A DNA stretch of 43,561 bases from Actinomadura sp. CNU-125 (GCF_001942465.1 NZ_MKJY01000543.1:1-43561), one strand, 5' to 3'. Numbered from the stretch's first letter, positions 16,570 through 25,521 are shown. Numbers and translations: made by a program. The notes: generated by a model not told the origin, from the letters alone.

Positions 16570-17501
16570 GGCGGGATCTTGTCGGAGCGGACCCACACGC
16601 CCGGCCGTTCCTCCCAGAACAGCTGGACGAGCACGCCGCCGGTGTGCTTCGGGTGGACGAACGCGTCCCGCCACGCGGCGCCGTCGGTCGCGCCCTCGTT
16701 CTCGCCGAACGTGGGCGTGTCGTGGTGGCGGCAGGCGTCCATGGCGCGGTCCCAGTCGGCGACCTCGAACGTGACGTGGTGCGCGGCCGCGCCGTTGCGG
16801 TCCCAGAACCGTTCGATGAACGAGTCCTCGCCGCGCGGCGAGATCACTTCCCAGCAGATCGCCGAGCCGGGGATGTTGAGCACGAGGTCGGCCATGTCGG
16901 GGTGCTCGTCGTCGGCGGTCCGCCATACCTGGACGAACCCGGCGAGGTCGCGGTACCAGCGGGCGAGTTCGTCGCGGTCGGGGAACGCCTGGCAGACGTG
17001 GTCGAGCGCGACGATGCCGAGGGACGGGCCGTCCGGTGCGTCCCACGGCCCGGTCGCGGCGGCGTCGGCGGTGTCACCGCACATGTCGAGGCCGCCGGGG
17101 CCGCGCAGCCGCCACAGCACGCCGGGTCCGCGTTCGGGCGGGCTGAGGGACGCCTCCAGCCACCGGCCGCGTTCCCCGGCGGTCGGTTTGATGCCGCGCA
17201 CCTCCAGTTCGGCGCGGGCCGCCTCCAGGTCGGGGACCTCGGCGCCGACGTGATGCAGGCCGGGACGTCCGCCGTGGTCGTCGAGGAAGGTCTGCAGGGC
17301 CGAGCCGTCCCCGGCCGGTGCCACGACCTCCCACACTTGACCGCGGCTCCCGGGAATCTCCAGGCGGGCCCCGCGCGCGCCCTCGGCGGGGTTGTCCCAT
17401 GTGCGCGCGCGCCGGAAACCGAAGAGCCCCTCCATGAGCGTGACCTGGGCGTCGAGGTCGGTGGCCACCTGCGCGACGTGGTCGATCCGGTAGATCTGCA
17501 C
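16560..17501 (-). CDS. Double-domain VOC/glyoxalase-like dioxygenase-fold protein
   Basis: 313 residues made of two vicinal-oxygen-chelate domains. The first starts IDHVAQVATDL and contains GLHHVGAEVPDLEAA; the second starts GIVALDHVCQAF and contains AAAHHVTFEVADWDRA, with VLVQLFWEERPG near the end. His in DHV and HHV and Glu in the final strand are the usual metal ligands. Extradiol dioxygenases, epimerases and lyases share this fold, so the reaction is open; methylmalonyl-CoA epimerase-like or 4-hydroxyphenylpyruvate dioxygenase-like roles are possible. GTG 17501 follows GGAGG at six bases. It lies nine bases after the crotonase gene in the five-gene acyl-CoA operon. Confidence 0.8.
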   Translation of the reverse strand: MQIYRIDHVAQVATDLDAQVTLMEGLFGFRRARTWDNPAEGARGARLEIPGSRGQVWEVVAPAGDGSALQTFLDDHGGRPGLHHVGAEVPDLEAARAELEVRGIKPTAGERGRWLEASLSPPERGPGVLWRLRGPGGLDMCGDTADAAATGPWDAPDGPSLGIVALDHVCQAFPDRDELARWYRDLAGFVQVWRTADDEHPDMADLVLNIPGSAICWEVISPRGEDSFIERFWDRNGAAAHHVTFEVADWDRAMDACRHHDTPTFGENEGATDGAAWRDAFVHPKHTGGVLVQLFWEERPGVWVRSDKIPPWT

Positions 17502-17510
17502 GGGTACCTC

Positions 17511-18275
17511 CTAGCTCGGGTGGGGCTCGATCCAGTCGTAGCCGCTGGTGACGAGTTCCTTGACGAGGCGCAGGTTGTAGCGGTTCATGGCCGCGATGCG
17601 CCGGGCGAGTTCACCGACCCGCTCGTCGAACTCCCCTGCCGGGTACACGTCATTGACGAGGCCGAGCCGCAGCGCGCGCTCTGCGTCGATGCGGGCGCCG
17701 GTGAACAGCAGTTCCTTCGCGCGGGCCTTGCCGATGCGTTCCGGGAGCCGCTTGACGCCGCCCCAGCCGGGCGCGGACCCGCCGAACTCGGGTTGGTCGG
17801 GGTCGCCGTCCTCGGTCATCTTCGGCCGGTACGGGGGCCGCGCCGACAGGGTGATCTCGACGAGCCCCATCTTGGCGTTTTCGGACGCGACGATGAAGTC
17901 GGCGGCGAGCGCCAGTTCGAGTCCGCCGCCGACCGCGTAGCCGTGCACGGCCGCGACGACCGGGACGGACGTGCGCTCCATCATCGCGAACGTCTTCTCA
18001 CCGAGGCGTCCCTGCTCGACGCGTTCGCGCGGGGTCAGTTTCTCGGACCAGCCCAGGTCCATCCCCGCGCAGAACGCACGTTCCCCCGCCCCGCGCAGGA
18101 CGACGACGCACACGTCCTCGTCGTCGTCGACGCGGGTGAAGACGTCCCTCAGCTCGTGCATGGTGGTTGGGGTCAGTGCGTTGAGCTTGTCGGGGCGGTT
18201 GAGGGTCAGCCAGGCCACCCGTTCGTCGAGCCTGAGGTCGATGGTCTCGTAGTCGCCGTATCCGGTGTCGGGCAT
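17511..18275 (-). CDS. Enoyl-CoA hydratase/isomerase (crotonase) with insertion
   Basis: 254-residue crotonase. The oxyanion-hole strand FCAGMDL and the GYAVGGGLELALAADF helix are present; Glu120 (GGGLELA) and Glu140 (GLVEITL) occupy the two catalytic glutamate positions of enoyl-CoA hydratase. Between ITL and GSAPGWGGVKRLP, where the family normally runs LGxxPGxGGxxRL directly, about 20 extra polar residues (145-166, including RPKMTEDGDPDQPE) are inserted in frame. ATG 18275 is preceded by GGGAGGAG. It is third in the operon, after FadD and the first FadE, and fits the hydration step of beta-oxidation. The insertion may change substrate size or oligomer contacts. Confidence 0.88.
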   Translation of the reverse strand: MPDTGYGDYETIDLRLDERVAWLTLNRPDKLNALTPTTMHELRDVFTRVDDDEDVCVVVLRGAGERAFCAGMDLGWSEKLTPRERVEQGRLGEKTFAMMERTSVPVVAAVHGYAVGGGLELALAADFIVASENAKMGLVEITLSARPPYRPKMTEDGDPDQPEFGGSAPGWGGVKRLPERIGKARAKELLFTGARIDAERALRLGLVNDVYPAGEFDERVGELARRIAAMNRYNLRLVKELVTSGYDWIEPHPS

Positions 18276-18302
18276 GCGTTACTCGCTCCTCCCGGTGGGG
18301 GT

Positions 18303-19532
18303 TCAGCGGGGCAGGTTCAGGCCCCTGGTGGCGATGACGTTCCGCTGGATCTCGGTGGTGCCGCCCAGGAAAGTGGACGCCACCGAGTCGCGGATCATGT
18401 GGGTCCAGTACGCGTTCATGGGTGCGTCGTCGCGTTCCCATAGGTCGGCGTGCCGTCCGAACACGCGCGCGCCAGTGCGGGCAAGGCGCTGATGCAGTTC
18501 CGCACCGAAGAGCTGGTTGACGGACGCCTCGTACCCCGGTTCCTCACCCGCGGCCTGCCGCGACACGGTGTAGCGGGCGAGGTTGTACAGCACCCGGATC
18601 TCGGTGTGGCGGCGGGCGATCTCCCGCCGGAGGTCCCCGTCCGCGCGGGCGAACCGGGCGCCGTCCGGCGACCGCAGGTACGCGACCAGCTCGGCGAGGG
18701 CCTGCTCGTACTTGATCGTCGCGCCGATCCCGGCCCGTTCGAACCCGAGCGCGGTCATCGCGACGTACCAGCCCCGGTTCTCCTCGCCGACGCGGTTCGC
18801 GACCGGCACCCGCACGCCGTCGAAGAAGATCTCGCAGAACGGCGCCGCCCCGCGAAGATCGCTGATCGGACGGATCGTCACGCCCGGCGCGTCCGCCTCG
18901 ACCAGCAGGAACGTGATGCCGCGATGGCGCGGATCGGCGGCCGGGTCGGTGCGGACGAGGACGAACAGCCAGTCGGCGTACTGGCCGAGCGACGTCCACA
19001 CCTTCTGCCCGTCCACCACATAGACGTCGCCGTCCCGGACCGCGCGGGTGCGCAGGGACGCCAGGTCGGATCCCGCGCCGGGCTCGGAGAACCCCTGCGC
19101 CCACGTCGCCTCGCCGCGCGCGATGGGCGGCAGGTGCGCAGCCTTCTGCTCATCCGTCCCGTGGACGAGGAGCGTAGGCCCGAGGAGGAACGCGCCGATG
19201 CCGTTCACGGTCGGGACGCGCGCGCGCATCATCTCCTCGTGCAGGATGAACTCCTCCATGGGGGACAGGCCCGCACCCCCGAATTCGGACGGCCAGTGCG
19301 GCGCGATCCACCCGCGTTCAGCGAGCGCGTCGGCCCACGCGCGCGCGCCGTCCCGTCTTGCCGGATCGTCCGATACACGGTCGACCGGCCAGTTGTAGCC
19401 TGCGACGTCCTCCGGTTCGAGGCTCTGCTCCTCGTCCCACGCGGGCTCGTACGACGCCGGGAACTTCTCCCGGACGAACGCGCGCACCTCTTCGCGGAAC
19501 GCGGCCTGCTGCGGTGTGTCGTCCCAGTTCAC
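18303..19532 (-). CDS. Acyl-CoA dehydrogenase (FadE-type, 409 aa)
   Basis: Full-length acyl-CoA dehydrogenase of 409 residues. Visible: N-terminal helices with FREEVRAFVREKFP, APHWPSEFGGAGLSPMEEF, the flavin/substrate loop GFSEPGAGSDLASLRT followed by GQKVWTSLGQYADW, DPRHRGITFLLVE, and the C-terminal FLGGTTEIQRNVIATRGL signature. GTG at 19532 overlaps the FadD stop by four bases, so they are translationally coupled. It should oxidise the acyl-CoA made by FadD. The substrate is not determinable; the FAD/CoA loop is of the FadE kind found in actinomycete lipid and steroid side-chain operons. Confidence 0.92.
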   Translation of the reverse strand: MNWDDTPQQAAFREEVRAFVREKFPASYEPAWDEEQSLEPEDVAGYNWPVDRVSDDPARRDGARAWADALAERGWIAPHWPSEFGGAGLSPMEEFILHEEMMRARVPTVNGIGAFLLGPTLLVHGTDEQKAAHLPPIARGEATWAQGFSEPGAGSDLASLRTRAVRDGDVYVVDGQKVWTSLGQYADWLFVLVRTDPAADPRHRGITFLLVEADAPGVTIRPISDLRGAAPFCEIFFDGVRVPVANRVGEENRGWYVAMTALGFERAGIGATIKYEQALAELVAYLRSPDGARFARADGDLRREIARRHTEIRVLYNLARYTVSRQAAGEEPGYEASVNQLFGAELHQRLARTGARVFGRHADLWERDDAPMNAYWTHMIRDSVASTFLGGTTEIQRNVIATRGLNLPR

Positions 19533-21121
19533 CGGCCGTCCGCCTCCCGGTCCCACGTCGTGGGCGTGAGGCCGCCCTCGCCCTGGGCGCGCAGCCGGTA
19601 CTTCGCGACCTTGTCGGTCGGGGTGCGCGGCAGGGCGTCCACGAACTCGATGTAGCGGGGGACCATCGAGCGCGGCAGCCGCTCCTCGCAGTACGCGACC
19701 AGCTCGGCCGGTTCGAGCCCGAGGTCCGGCTGCACCACGACCGACACCTTGATGTCCTCGTCCTCCAGTTCGGAGGGCACGCCGATCGCCGCGCACTCCA
19801 GCACCGCCGGATGATCGTTGATCTCGCACTCCAGGTCGAAGGCCGAGATGTTCTCGCCGCGCCGCCGGATGGCGTCCTTCATCCGGTCGAGGAAGAAGAA
19901 ATAACCGTCCTCGTCGCGCCATACCCGATCTCCGGTGTGAAACCACATGTTCCGGAAACAATGGGTGGTCGCCTCCCAGGCGCCGTAGTACCCGGTCGTG
20001 AGGACGAACGGCTGCTTCGGCCGCAGCACCAGCTCGCCCGGCTCGCCCGGCCCGACCTCGCGGTCCTGCTCGTCGACGACCGCGACGTGGAACCGCTCGT
20101 CGTGCGCCGTCCCGCACGAGCCCGTCCGCCATTCCCCGTACGGGCTGCCGGTCGCGATGCCCGCCTCGGTGCTCGTGTACGTCTCCACCGACCGGACGCC
20201 GAACCGGTCGCGCAGCGGCTCGTCCAGGTTCGACTTGCCCATGTAGAACGTCTCCAGCCGGTGGTCGCGGTCGCGCGGCGTCGGCGGGCGGTTCAGCAGG
20301 ATCGGGATCATCGAGAACACGCTCATGCACACCTGCGCGTCGAACCGGCGCACGTCGTCCCAGAACCGGGACGCGCTGAACTTCTCCACGATCGCGATCG
20401 ACCCGCCGCCGAGCAGCGCCGACAGCATCCCGTCCCACAGCGCCGCCGCGTGGAACAGCGGCAGCGGGCAGTAGATCGTCTTGCCCCACCGGTCGAGGAA
20501 GTCGAGCGAGTCGTAGGCGCAGGTCAGCGCGAGCGCGTGCGGCACCATCGCGCCCTTGGACGGGCCCGTGGTGCCCGACGTGTACATGATCGCCTGGAGG
20601 TCGCCGAACCCGACGGGGACGCGCACGGGGCCGTCGCCGTCGTCCGGCAGGGACGTCAGCTCGCGGGCCGGCTTGCCGAGCCGGTCGAGCGGGACACCGG
20701 CCCCGGCCGCGTCCCGGACGAGCACGCCGTCCAGTTTCGGCAGCCGTTCGGCCAGCTCGGGGACCCGCTCGGCGTACGGGCCGTCCACGATCAGCCAGCG
20801 GGAGTCGGAGCTGGTCAGCACGTGCCGGAGCAATTCGCCCCGGTAGCCGATGTTGACCGGGACGGCGACGGCGCCCAGCCGCGCCAGCGCGAACACGAGG
20901 GGGACGAAGTCGGGACAGTTCGGGAGCATCAACGCAACGTGGTCGCCGCGCCCGATGCCGGCGCCGGACAGCGCCCGCGCCATCCGGTCGGCGGTCGCGT
21001 CGACCTCGCCGTAGCTGATCTCGCCGTCCCGGAATCTGAGAAAGGTCTGTCTGCGGTGAATCTGCGCCTGCGACCGGAGAACGTCGCCGAGGACGAAGCT
21101 CTCCAGCGTCTCCTTGCGCAT
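19529..21121 (-). CDS. Acyl-CoA synthetase (AMP-binding, FadD-like)
   Basis: 530-residue ATP-dependent acid:CoA ligase. Motifs: the phosphate loop YTSGTTGPSKGAM near residue 180, CPLPLFHAAA, YTSTEAG, the hinge region WFHTGDRVWRDEDGYFFFLDR and the C-terminal lysine domain ending LPRTPTDKVAKYRLR. ATG 21121 has GGAGG at five bases; an upstream ATG at 21151 has no ribosome site, so I prefer the shorter form. It is first in the five-gene operon and provides the CoA ester for the two dehydrogenases, crotonase and VOC protein behind it. Substrate unknown; a fatty, aromatic-chain or steroid-derived acid is possible. Confidence 0.92.
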   Translation of the reverse strand: MRKETLESFVLGDVLRSQAQIHRRQTFLRFRDGEISYGEVDATADRMARALSGAGIGRGDHVALMLPNCPDFVPLVFALARLGAVAVPVNIGYRGELLRHVLTSSDSRWLIVDGPYAERVPELAERLPKLDGVLVRDAAGAGVPLDRLGKPARELTSLPDDGDGPVRVPVGFGDLQAIMYTSGTTGPSKGAMVPHALALTCAYDSLDFLDRWGKTIYCPLPLFHAAALWDGMLSALLGGGSIAIVEKFSASRFWDDVRRFDAQVCMSVFSMIPILLNRPPTPRDRDHRLETFYMGKSNLDEPLRDRFGVRSVETYTSTEAGIATGSPYGEWRTGSCGTAHDERFHVAVVDEQDREVGPGEPGELVLRPKQPFVLTTGYYGAWEATTHCFRNMWFHTGDRVWRDEDGYFFFLDRMKDAIRRRGENISAFDLECEINDHPAVLECAAIGVPSELEDEDIKVSVVVQPDLGLEPAELVAYCEERLPRSMVPRYIEFVDALPRTPTDKVAKYRLRAQGEGGLTPTTWDREADGR

Positions 21122-21650
21122 CCGGACCTCCGCTTGTCGCTCGAAGGGCATGCGTCGTGACGGTGGTTCGTGGCCGGCGGTCGAATCGAGATCATCCAGG
21201 ATCTGGACAGTGCGCTAAATATCGGAACACACAACGCCATATACAGCAATAGTGTCTAAAAGGGCACAAAAAGGTCTCTTGGGACGCAAGGTGACAGCGT
21301 GACCACGACCACTTCCGGGTACTTCATTTTCGGACGCGCTTGAAATTGTCGTTTTCGGCGTCCGAAATACCTCCCCGCCCTTCGATCGCCATCAGGCTCA
21401 CGAATGACGGCCGTCCATCGGATCCCTTTTTCGGATCGCCTCTGCCGCTCCGCCCGGAAGGGGCCGGCTCCGGCCCCCGCTCCGGATCGAGGGCGCCGCG
21501 CACTACCAGCACGTCGAGCGTCCGGACGCGGTGAACGCGGCCCTCCACAGGTTGTGGACGGGCGGACGACGTTCCCGGGGGCCGCCCGAACTTTCAAAAG
21601 AACATCGACGTCCATATAAGCATGGTTCCCACACCGGACGAGGAGTCATG
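21122..21650. other. 529-bp divergent intergenic region with inverted repeat
   Basis: No gene is seen. The stretch 21200-21300 is unusually AT-rich and probably holds the FadD operon promoter. An inverted repeat with arms TTTCGGACGC (21328-21337) and GCGTCCGAAA (21358-21367) and a 20-base spacer lies in the middle; it may be an operator or a stem-loop. TATAAG (about 21615) could be the -10 of the secreted HNH gene. Confidence 0.45.
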
Positions 21651-22565
21651 ATGCGAACACCGCGACGTGTCGCCGGACTCCTGACCGCCGTTCCGCTCGC
21701 CGCCGTCCTGACGGTCGCGGCGGCGCCGCAGGCCGCCGCCGACCCCCTCACCGAAGAGCTGTGCGCCGGCCCGGTCGCCGACCTGAAGGCGGTCCAGGCA
21801 CGGATCCGAGCCCACAACGCACGTCCCAGCGTCAGCAGCTCCCAGTCTTACGTGAACTCCTACAACGCCGAAGCCGCGACGCTGCGGCGGGAGCAGAACC
21901 AGGCCATCTCGCGGCTCATGGACTGCGAGAAGAAGCTCGACCGGGTGAAGGCCAGGTACCCGCGCGGGGAGTTCATGAAGCCGACGAACGACGCCACCAA
22001 GAAGATCGACGCCGCGCACCGGGGGGTGACCGACGAGGAGAAGCGCGCGGTGACGCACTGGAGCCCCAAGACCTACGAATTCCTCCGGTACGGGCAGGGG
22101 AAGGCCGGGATGACGAAGCGGCTGGACCGGCGCCCGCCCAAGCTGCCGCCGTCCGTCCAGCGCGTGTACAAGGCGCTCGACGAGACGCGCCCCTCGTTCC
22201 CGCCCACCGCCTACCTCCAGGGCGTGCGGGCGCCCAGGACGGGCACGCCCGACCCCGCCTACCCGTCGTCGAGCGGCCGCCGGATCGGCAGCGTCCACAT
22301 GGACCACATCGTCCCGCTGCGGCGGCTCGTCGCCTTCCCCGACTTCCTGAAGCTCACGCCCCGCAACATGTTCATCGTCGCGAACTCGCCCGCGAACGCC
22401 CAATGGCTCTCCGGATCGTCGAACCTCTCGAAGGGGTCGGGCAGCGCGGCCTTCGCCTCGGGCACGTCCCCCGCCTGGCGGCGGGAACAGGCGAAGCTCC
22501 GCGAGAAGGCCGAAACGGAACTCAAGGAACTGATCGACGTGCTGCTCAAGAACCAGAGGAGCTGA
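21651..22565 (+). CDS. Secreted HNH-nuclease-like protein
   Basis: 304 residues. A Sec signal peptide covers about residues 1-27 (RRVAGLLTAVPLAAVLTVAA, then APQAAA). A helical middle follows, with a Cys pair (Cys near residue 36 and in MDCEKK). The C-terminal third carries an HNH-like core: HMDHIVPL (residues 216-223), LTPRNMFIVANSPANAQW, then SSNLSKG. The order His/Asp-His, Asn, Asn-x-x-Lys-Gly is that of HNH endonucleases. Two adjacent ATG codons exist at 21648 and 21651; the second is better spaced from GAGGAG. It could be an extracellular nuclease for nutrition, DNA turnover or competition. No immunity gene is obvious, and the next gene encodes a membrane protein. Confidence 0.75.
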   Translation: MRTPRRVAGLLTAVPLAAVLTVAAAPQAAADPLTEELCAGPVADLKAVQARIRAHNARPSVSSSQSYVNSYNAEAATLRREQNQAISRLMDCEKKLDRVKARYPRGEFMKPTNDATKKIDAAHRGVTDEEKRAVTHWSPKTYEFLRYGQGKAGMTKRLDRRPPKLPPSVQRVYKALDETRPSFPPTAYLQGVRAPRTGTPDPAYPSSSGRRIGSVHMDHIVPLRRLVAFPDFLKLTPRNMFIVANSPANAQWLSGSSNLSKGSGSAAFASGTSPAWRREQAKLREKAETELKELIDVLLKNQRS

Positions 22566-22570
22566 GCCCC

Positions 22571-23163
22571 ATGGATCGAAGGGTCGCGGGCCCGCCGCAG
22601 TTCCCCCCGCCACAACCGCCGCCCCGACAGCAGCAGGCACCCCTGCCGCCGCACTCGCCCCCGCCCCCGCCCCCGTCCCAGCCGCCGCCGTCCCAGCCGC
22701 CGCCGTACCAGCCGCCGCCGTACCAGCGCCGCCGACCTCGCCGCGGCACGTTCGCCGGTCGCGCAAGCGGCCGATCGCGATCGTCGGGGCCCTCATGGCG
22801 GTGGTGGTGCTCTCCGCCGCGGGCTACGGCGCGTTCTGGTGGACGCATCGGGACGAGGGTCGGATTCGCGCGGCGGCCGAGGAGTTCGCGCACGCGGTCG
22901 ACCGGGAGGACACGGCCGCGGCGCTCGACCTGATGTGCGCCGAGGAGGCGCGCGGCGCCGCCGAGTCCGGGGTCGCCGAGGACGGCGACGGCCTCGGCGC
23001 GGATGCGGAGCGGCCGGTCGAGACGTCCGGCGTCGAGGTCTCCGGCGACCTCGCCCGGGTGCGCGTCGCCCGTCCCTCGCAGCCGCCCGCGACGCTCTAC
23101 CTGCGCAAGGAGGACGGCGCCTGGAAGCTGTGCGATCCCGAGCGCCTGCGCTGGCCCGGATAG
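22571..23163 (+). pseudogene. Proline-rich membrane protein (Rv0361-like), frameshifted
   Basis: About 197 residues. ATG 22571 starts a cytosolic Pro/Gln/Tyr-rich segment with PPPSQ and PPPYQ repeats (residues 12-52). Near 22750-22758 one base is missing; the other frame continues RSRKRPIAIVGALMAVVVLS as a membrane anchor. Then comes an extracytoplasmic domain, RIRAAAEEFAHAVDREDTAAALDLMC to LYLRKEDGAWKLC, of the NTF2/DUF4878-like kind seen in mycobacterial Rv0361-type proteins. A shorter start at ATG 22795 is possible but would lose the Arg/Lys-rich anchor boundary. It lies five bases after the HNH gene. Function unknown. Confidence 0.68.
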
Positions 23164-23184
23164 CCGCCCCGACGGATCGTCCCG

Positions 23185-23214
23185 CCCCCCCGGCGGGTCC
23201 GCCCGCCGGGGGGG
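23185..23214. terminator. Bidirectional GC hairpin terminator
   Basis: Perfect 13-base arms CCCCCCCGGCGGG (23185-23197) and CCCGCCGGGGGGG (23202-23214) around a TCCG loop, between two convergent genes. No U-tract. Confidence 0.75.
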
Positions 23215-23217
23215 GCG

Positions 23218-24792
23218 TCAGCGCGGGTCGAGCAGGGCGCCGGGGTTGAGGATCCCGGCGGGGTCGAGGGCCGACTTGGCGGCGCGGAGGGCGACCGCGA
23301 ACGGGCCGGGGCGCTGCCGGTCGTACCAGGGCCGGTGGTCGCGGCCGACCGCGTGGTGGTGGGTGATCGTGCCGCCGTTGGCCGCGATGGAGTCGGAGAC
23401 CGCCGCCTTGATCTCGTCCCACTGCTCGACCGTGCGGCCCCACGTGCCGGACGCGTAGATCCCGAAGTACGGCGCCGGGCCGTCCGGGTAGACGTGGGTG
23501 AACCGGCACGTCACCACGCCGGTCTCGCCGAGGGACGCCAGCGCGCGTTCGGCGGCCGTGCGGACGGCGTCGCGGAGGGCGTCGAAACGGTCCCAGGTGC
23601 AAGCGGTCTCGAAGGTCTCGACGATCATCGAGCGCGCGGCCAGCGCGTCCCGCCGGTAGGGCATCCGCAGGAACGCCGACCGCCACGTGTCGGACGCGCC
23701 CGTCCGCTCCGCCGGGATCTCGCCGCCGTGCTCGCGGCAGGTCTCCGCCGCCCGCGCCAGCTCCGCGTCGACCGGACGGTCCGCCGACTCGAAGCCGAGG
23801 ACCAGGACGCCGCCGGGCGCGGACGAGCCCGCGTTGAGGAACGCCTCGGCCGGGTCGAGCAACCGGCAGTTCGCCGGGGACAGGCCGGACTGGGCGATCA
23901 CCCGGGTGGCCGTCACGGCGGCGGCGTGGTCGGTGAACTCGACGGACGCCCCGGCCCGCCACCGCGGCCGTTCGCGCAGCCGCATCCACGCCTCGGTGAT
24001 CACGCCGAGCGCGCCCTCCGAGCCGAGGAACATCCGGTCGGGCGACGGGCCCGCCCCCGAGCCCGGCAGCCGCAGCGACTCGCCGACCCCGGCGGGCGTC
24101 ACGACCCGCATCGACTCCACCAGGTCGTCGATGTGGGTGCAGCCGGTCGCGAAGTGCCCGCCCGAACGCGTCGCGAGCCAGCCGCCGAGCGTGGAGAACT
24201 CGAACGACTGCGGGTAGTGCCGCAGCGTCAGGCCGTCCCGGCGCAGCTCCGCTTCCAGGGCCGGGCCGAGGATCCCCGCCTGGACGCGCGCCGCGCGGCT
24301 CGTCCGGTCGACCTCGACCACCCGGTCGAGGCCGGTGAGGTCGAGGGAGACCACGCCCGGATAGCCGTCGAGGTGCCGGGGCTCGACTCCCCCGACCACG
24401 GACGTCCCGCCGCCGAACGGGATGACCGCGATGCCGGCGCCGGTGGCCCAGTCCAGGGCGTCCACGACGTCCTGTTCGGTGCGCGGGCGCAGCACCAGGT
24501 CGACCGTCCGGTCGAGGCGGCCGAGCAGGCAGCGGACGACGTCGCGGAACGCCTGCCCGTGGCTGTGCGCGGCCCGGTCCGCCGGGTCGTGCGACGCCAG
24601 CGGTTCCAGCGCGCCGGGCACCCGCACGCGCGGGGCGGGGACGCCGAGGTCCGCGACCTCGGGCGGACGGTGCGGCGTCAGGTCGGCGTCCGGCAGGAGC
24701 GCCGCCACCCGGGCGGCGAGCGCCGCGGCCTCCCGTCCCGTCACCGCGTCGGCGACGTTCCCCCAGCCCCACCACGATCGCCCGTCCGGCAT
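23218..24792 (-). CDS. FAD-binding oxidase, alkyl-DHAP synthase-like
   Basis: 524-residue vanillyl-alcohol-oxidase superfamily flavoprotein. The PCMH-type FAD domain shows VDLVLRPRTEQDVVDALDWA, then PFGGGTSVVGGVE and LGGWLATRSGGHF. The C-terminal half has the signature TITHHHAVGRDHRPW with the three histidines of alkyldihydroxyacetonephosphate synthases. In actinomycetes most such proteins are FAD-linked oxidases of unknown substrate, and ether-lipid synthesis is not assured. ATG 24792 has AGGAGG at seven bases. It is transcribed alone, between a terminator and a divergent membrane-protein gene. Confidence 0.88.
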   Translation of the reverse strand: MPDGRSWWGWGNVADAVTGREAAALAARVAALLPDADLTPHRPPEVADLGVPAPRVRVPGALEPLASHDPADRAAHSHGQAFRDVVRCLLGRLDRTVDLVLRPRTEQDVVDALDWATGAGIAVIPFGGGTSVVGGVEPRHLDGYPGVVSLDLTGLDRVVEVDRTSRAARVQAGILGPALEAELRRDGLTLRHYPQSFEFSTLGGWLATRSGGHFATGCTHIDDLVESMRVVTPAGVGESLRLPGSGAGPSPDRMFLGSEGALGVITEAWMRLRERPRWRAGASVEFTDHAAAVTATRVIAQSGLSPANCRLLDPAEAFLNAGSSAPGGVLVLGFESADRPVDAELARAAETCREHGGEIPAERTGASDTWRSAFLRMPYRRDALAARSMIVETFETACTWDRFDALRDAVRTAAERALASLGETGVVTCRFTHVYPDGPAPYFGIYASGTWGRTVEQWDEIKAAVSDSIAANGGTITHHHAVGRDHRPWYDRQRPGPFAVALRAAKSALDPAGILNPGALLDPR

Positions 24793-24921
24793 CGCCCGTC
24801 CTCCTCGCTCGTCCGTCGACGGACACGCTGCACGCCCGGCCGTCCGGAAGCAAGATCCCCGCCGGAACCGCCGGTGGTCCGCGGCCGTCGAAACGGCCGG
24901 GACGGAGGCTGCGCGAGGCTT

Positions 24922-25521
24922 ATGGACGACGAGCACGACGAAGGCGGCCGCCCGGGCGCGGCCGGGCGGTTCGGGTCCCGGGGGTTCGCGGCCCTGGCGT
25001 TCGGGGTGCTGCTGCTGGTGGCGTCCTCGAACATGTTCCACGACCGCTACCAGGAGCCGGGCGCGGTCCTGCGCGACGGCGTCCCGGGGATGTTCGAGCT
25101 GGACCGCTGCAAGAAGATCCGGAACCTGACGGACTCGTGCCACGGCTCGTTCCGGTCGGACGACGGGAGGGTCGTCCGGGAGCGGATCCGGCTCTTCAAC
25201 CGGTACGACGCGGCGGACGTGGAGAGCGGGAAGGAGTTCCCGGCGCGGCTGCGGGTCCGGGAGCCGGGCGGCCACGTCGCCGAGATGCTCGTGCGGTCGG
25301 ACGGGGTGGGCCGCGACAACGTCCGGGAGCGGGGCATCGGCGCGGCCGGGCTCGGCGTGGCAGCGCTGGCGATGTTCGGTTTCGCGGCGCGGCGGGCGGT
25401 GACGGCGCCGGGCTCGGCGGCGCGGCGGGTCACGGGATACGTCCTCGGGTGCGCGGTGTTCGCGGGCGTCGCCGTCTGGCAGCTCCTGGAGAGATGGGGC
25501 GGCGGCCCGTGGGGTCCCTGA
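24922..25521 (+). CDS. Membrane protein, DUF3592-like topology
   Basis: 199 residues. An N-terminal acidic, Gly-rich tail is followed by a membrane segment (GFAALAFGVLLLVASSN). Then comes an extracytoplasmic domain of about 90 residues containing a Cys pair (LDRCKK and DSCHGSF), and two C-terminal membrane segments (GAAGLGVAALAMFGFAA and YVLGCAVFAGVAVWQLL). The arrangement of two helices around a small beta domain recalls DUF3592 proteins, but I could not confirm it. ATG 24922 has GAGG close upstream. It stands alone, divergent from the FAD oxidase gene. Function unknown. Confidence 0.7.
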   Translation: MDDEHDEGGRPGAAGRFGSRGFAALAFGVLLLVASSNMFHDRYQEPGAVLRDGVPGMFELDRCKKIRNLTDSCHGSFRSDDGRVVRERIRLFNRYDAADVESGKEFPARLRVREPGGHVAEMLVRSDGVGRDNVRERGIGAAGLGVAALAMFGFAARRAVTAPGSAARRVTGYVLGCAVFAGVAVWQLLERWGGGPWGP

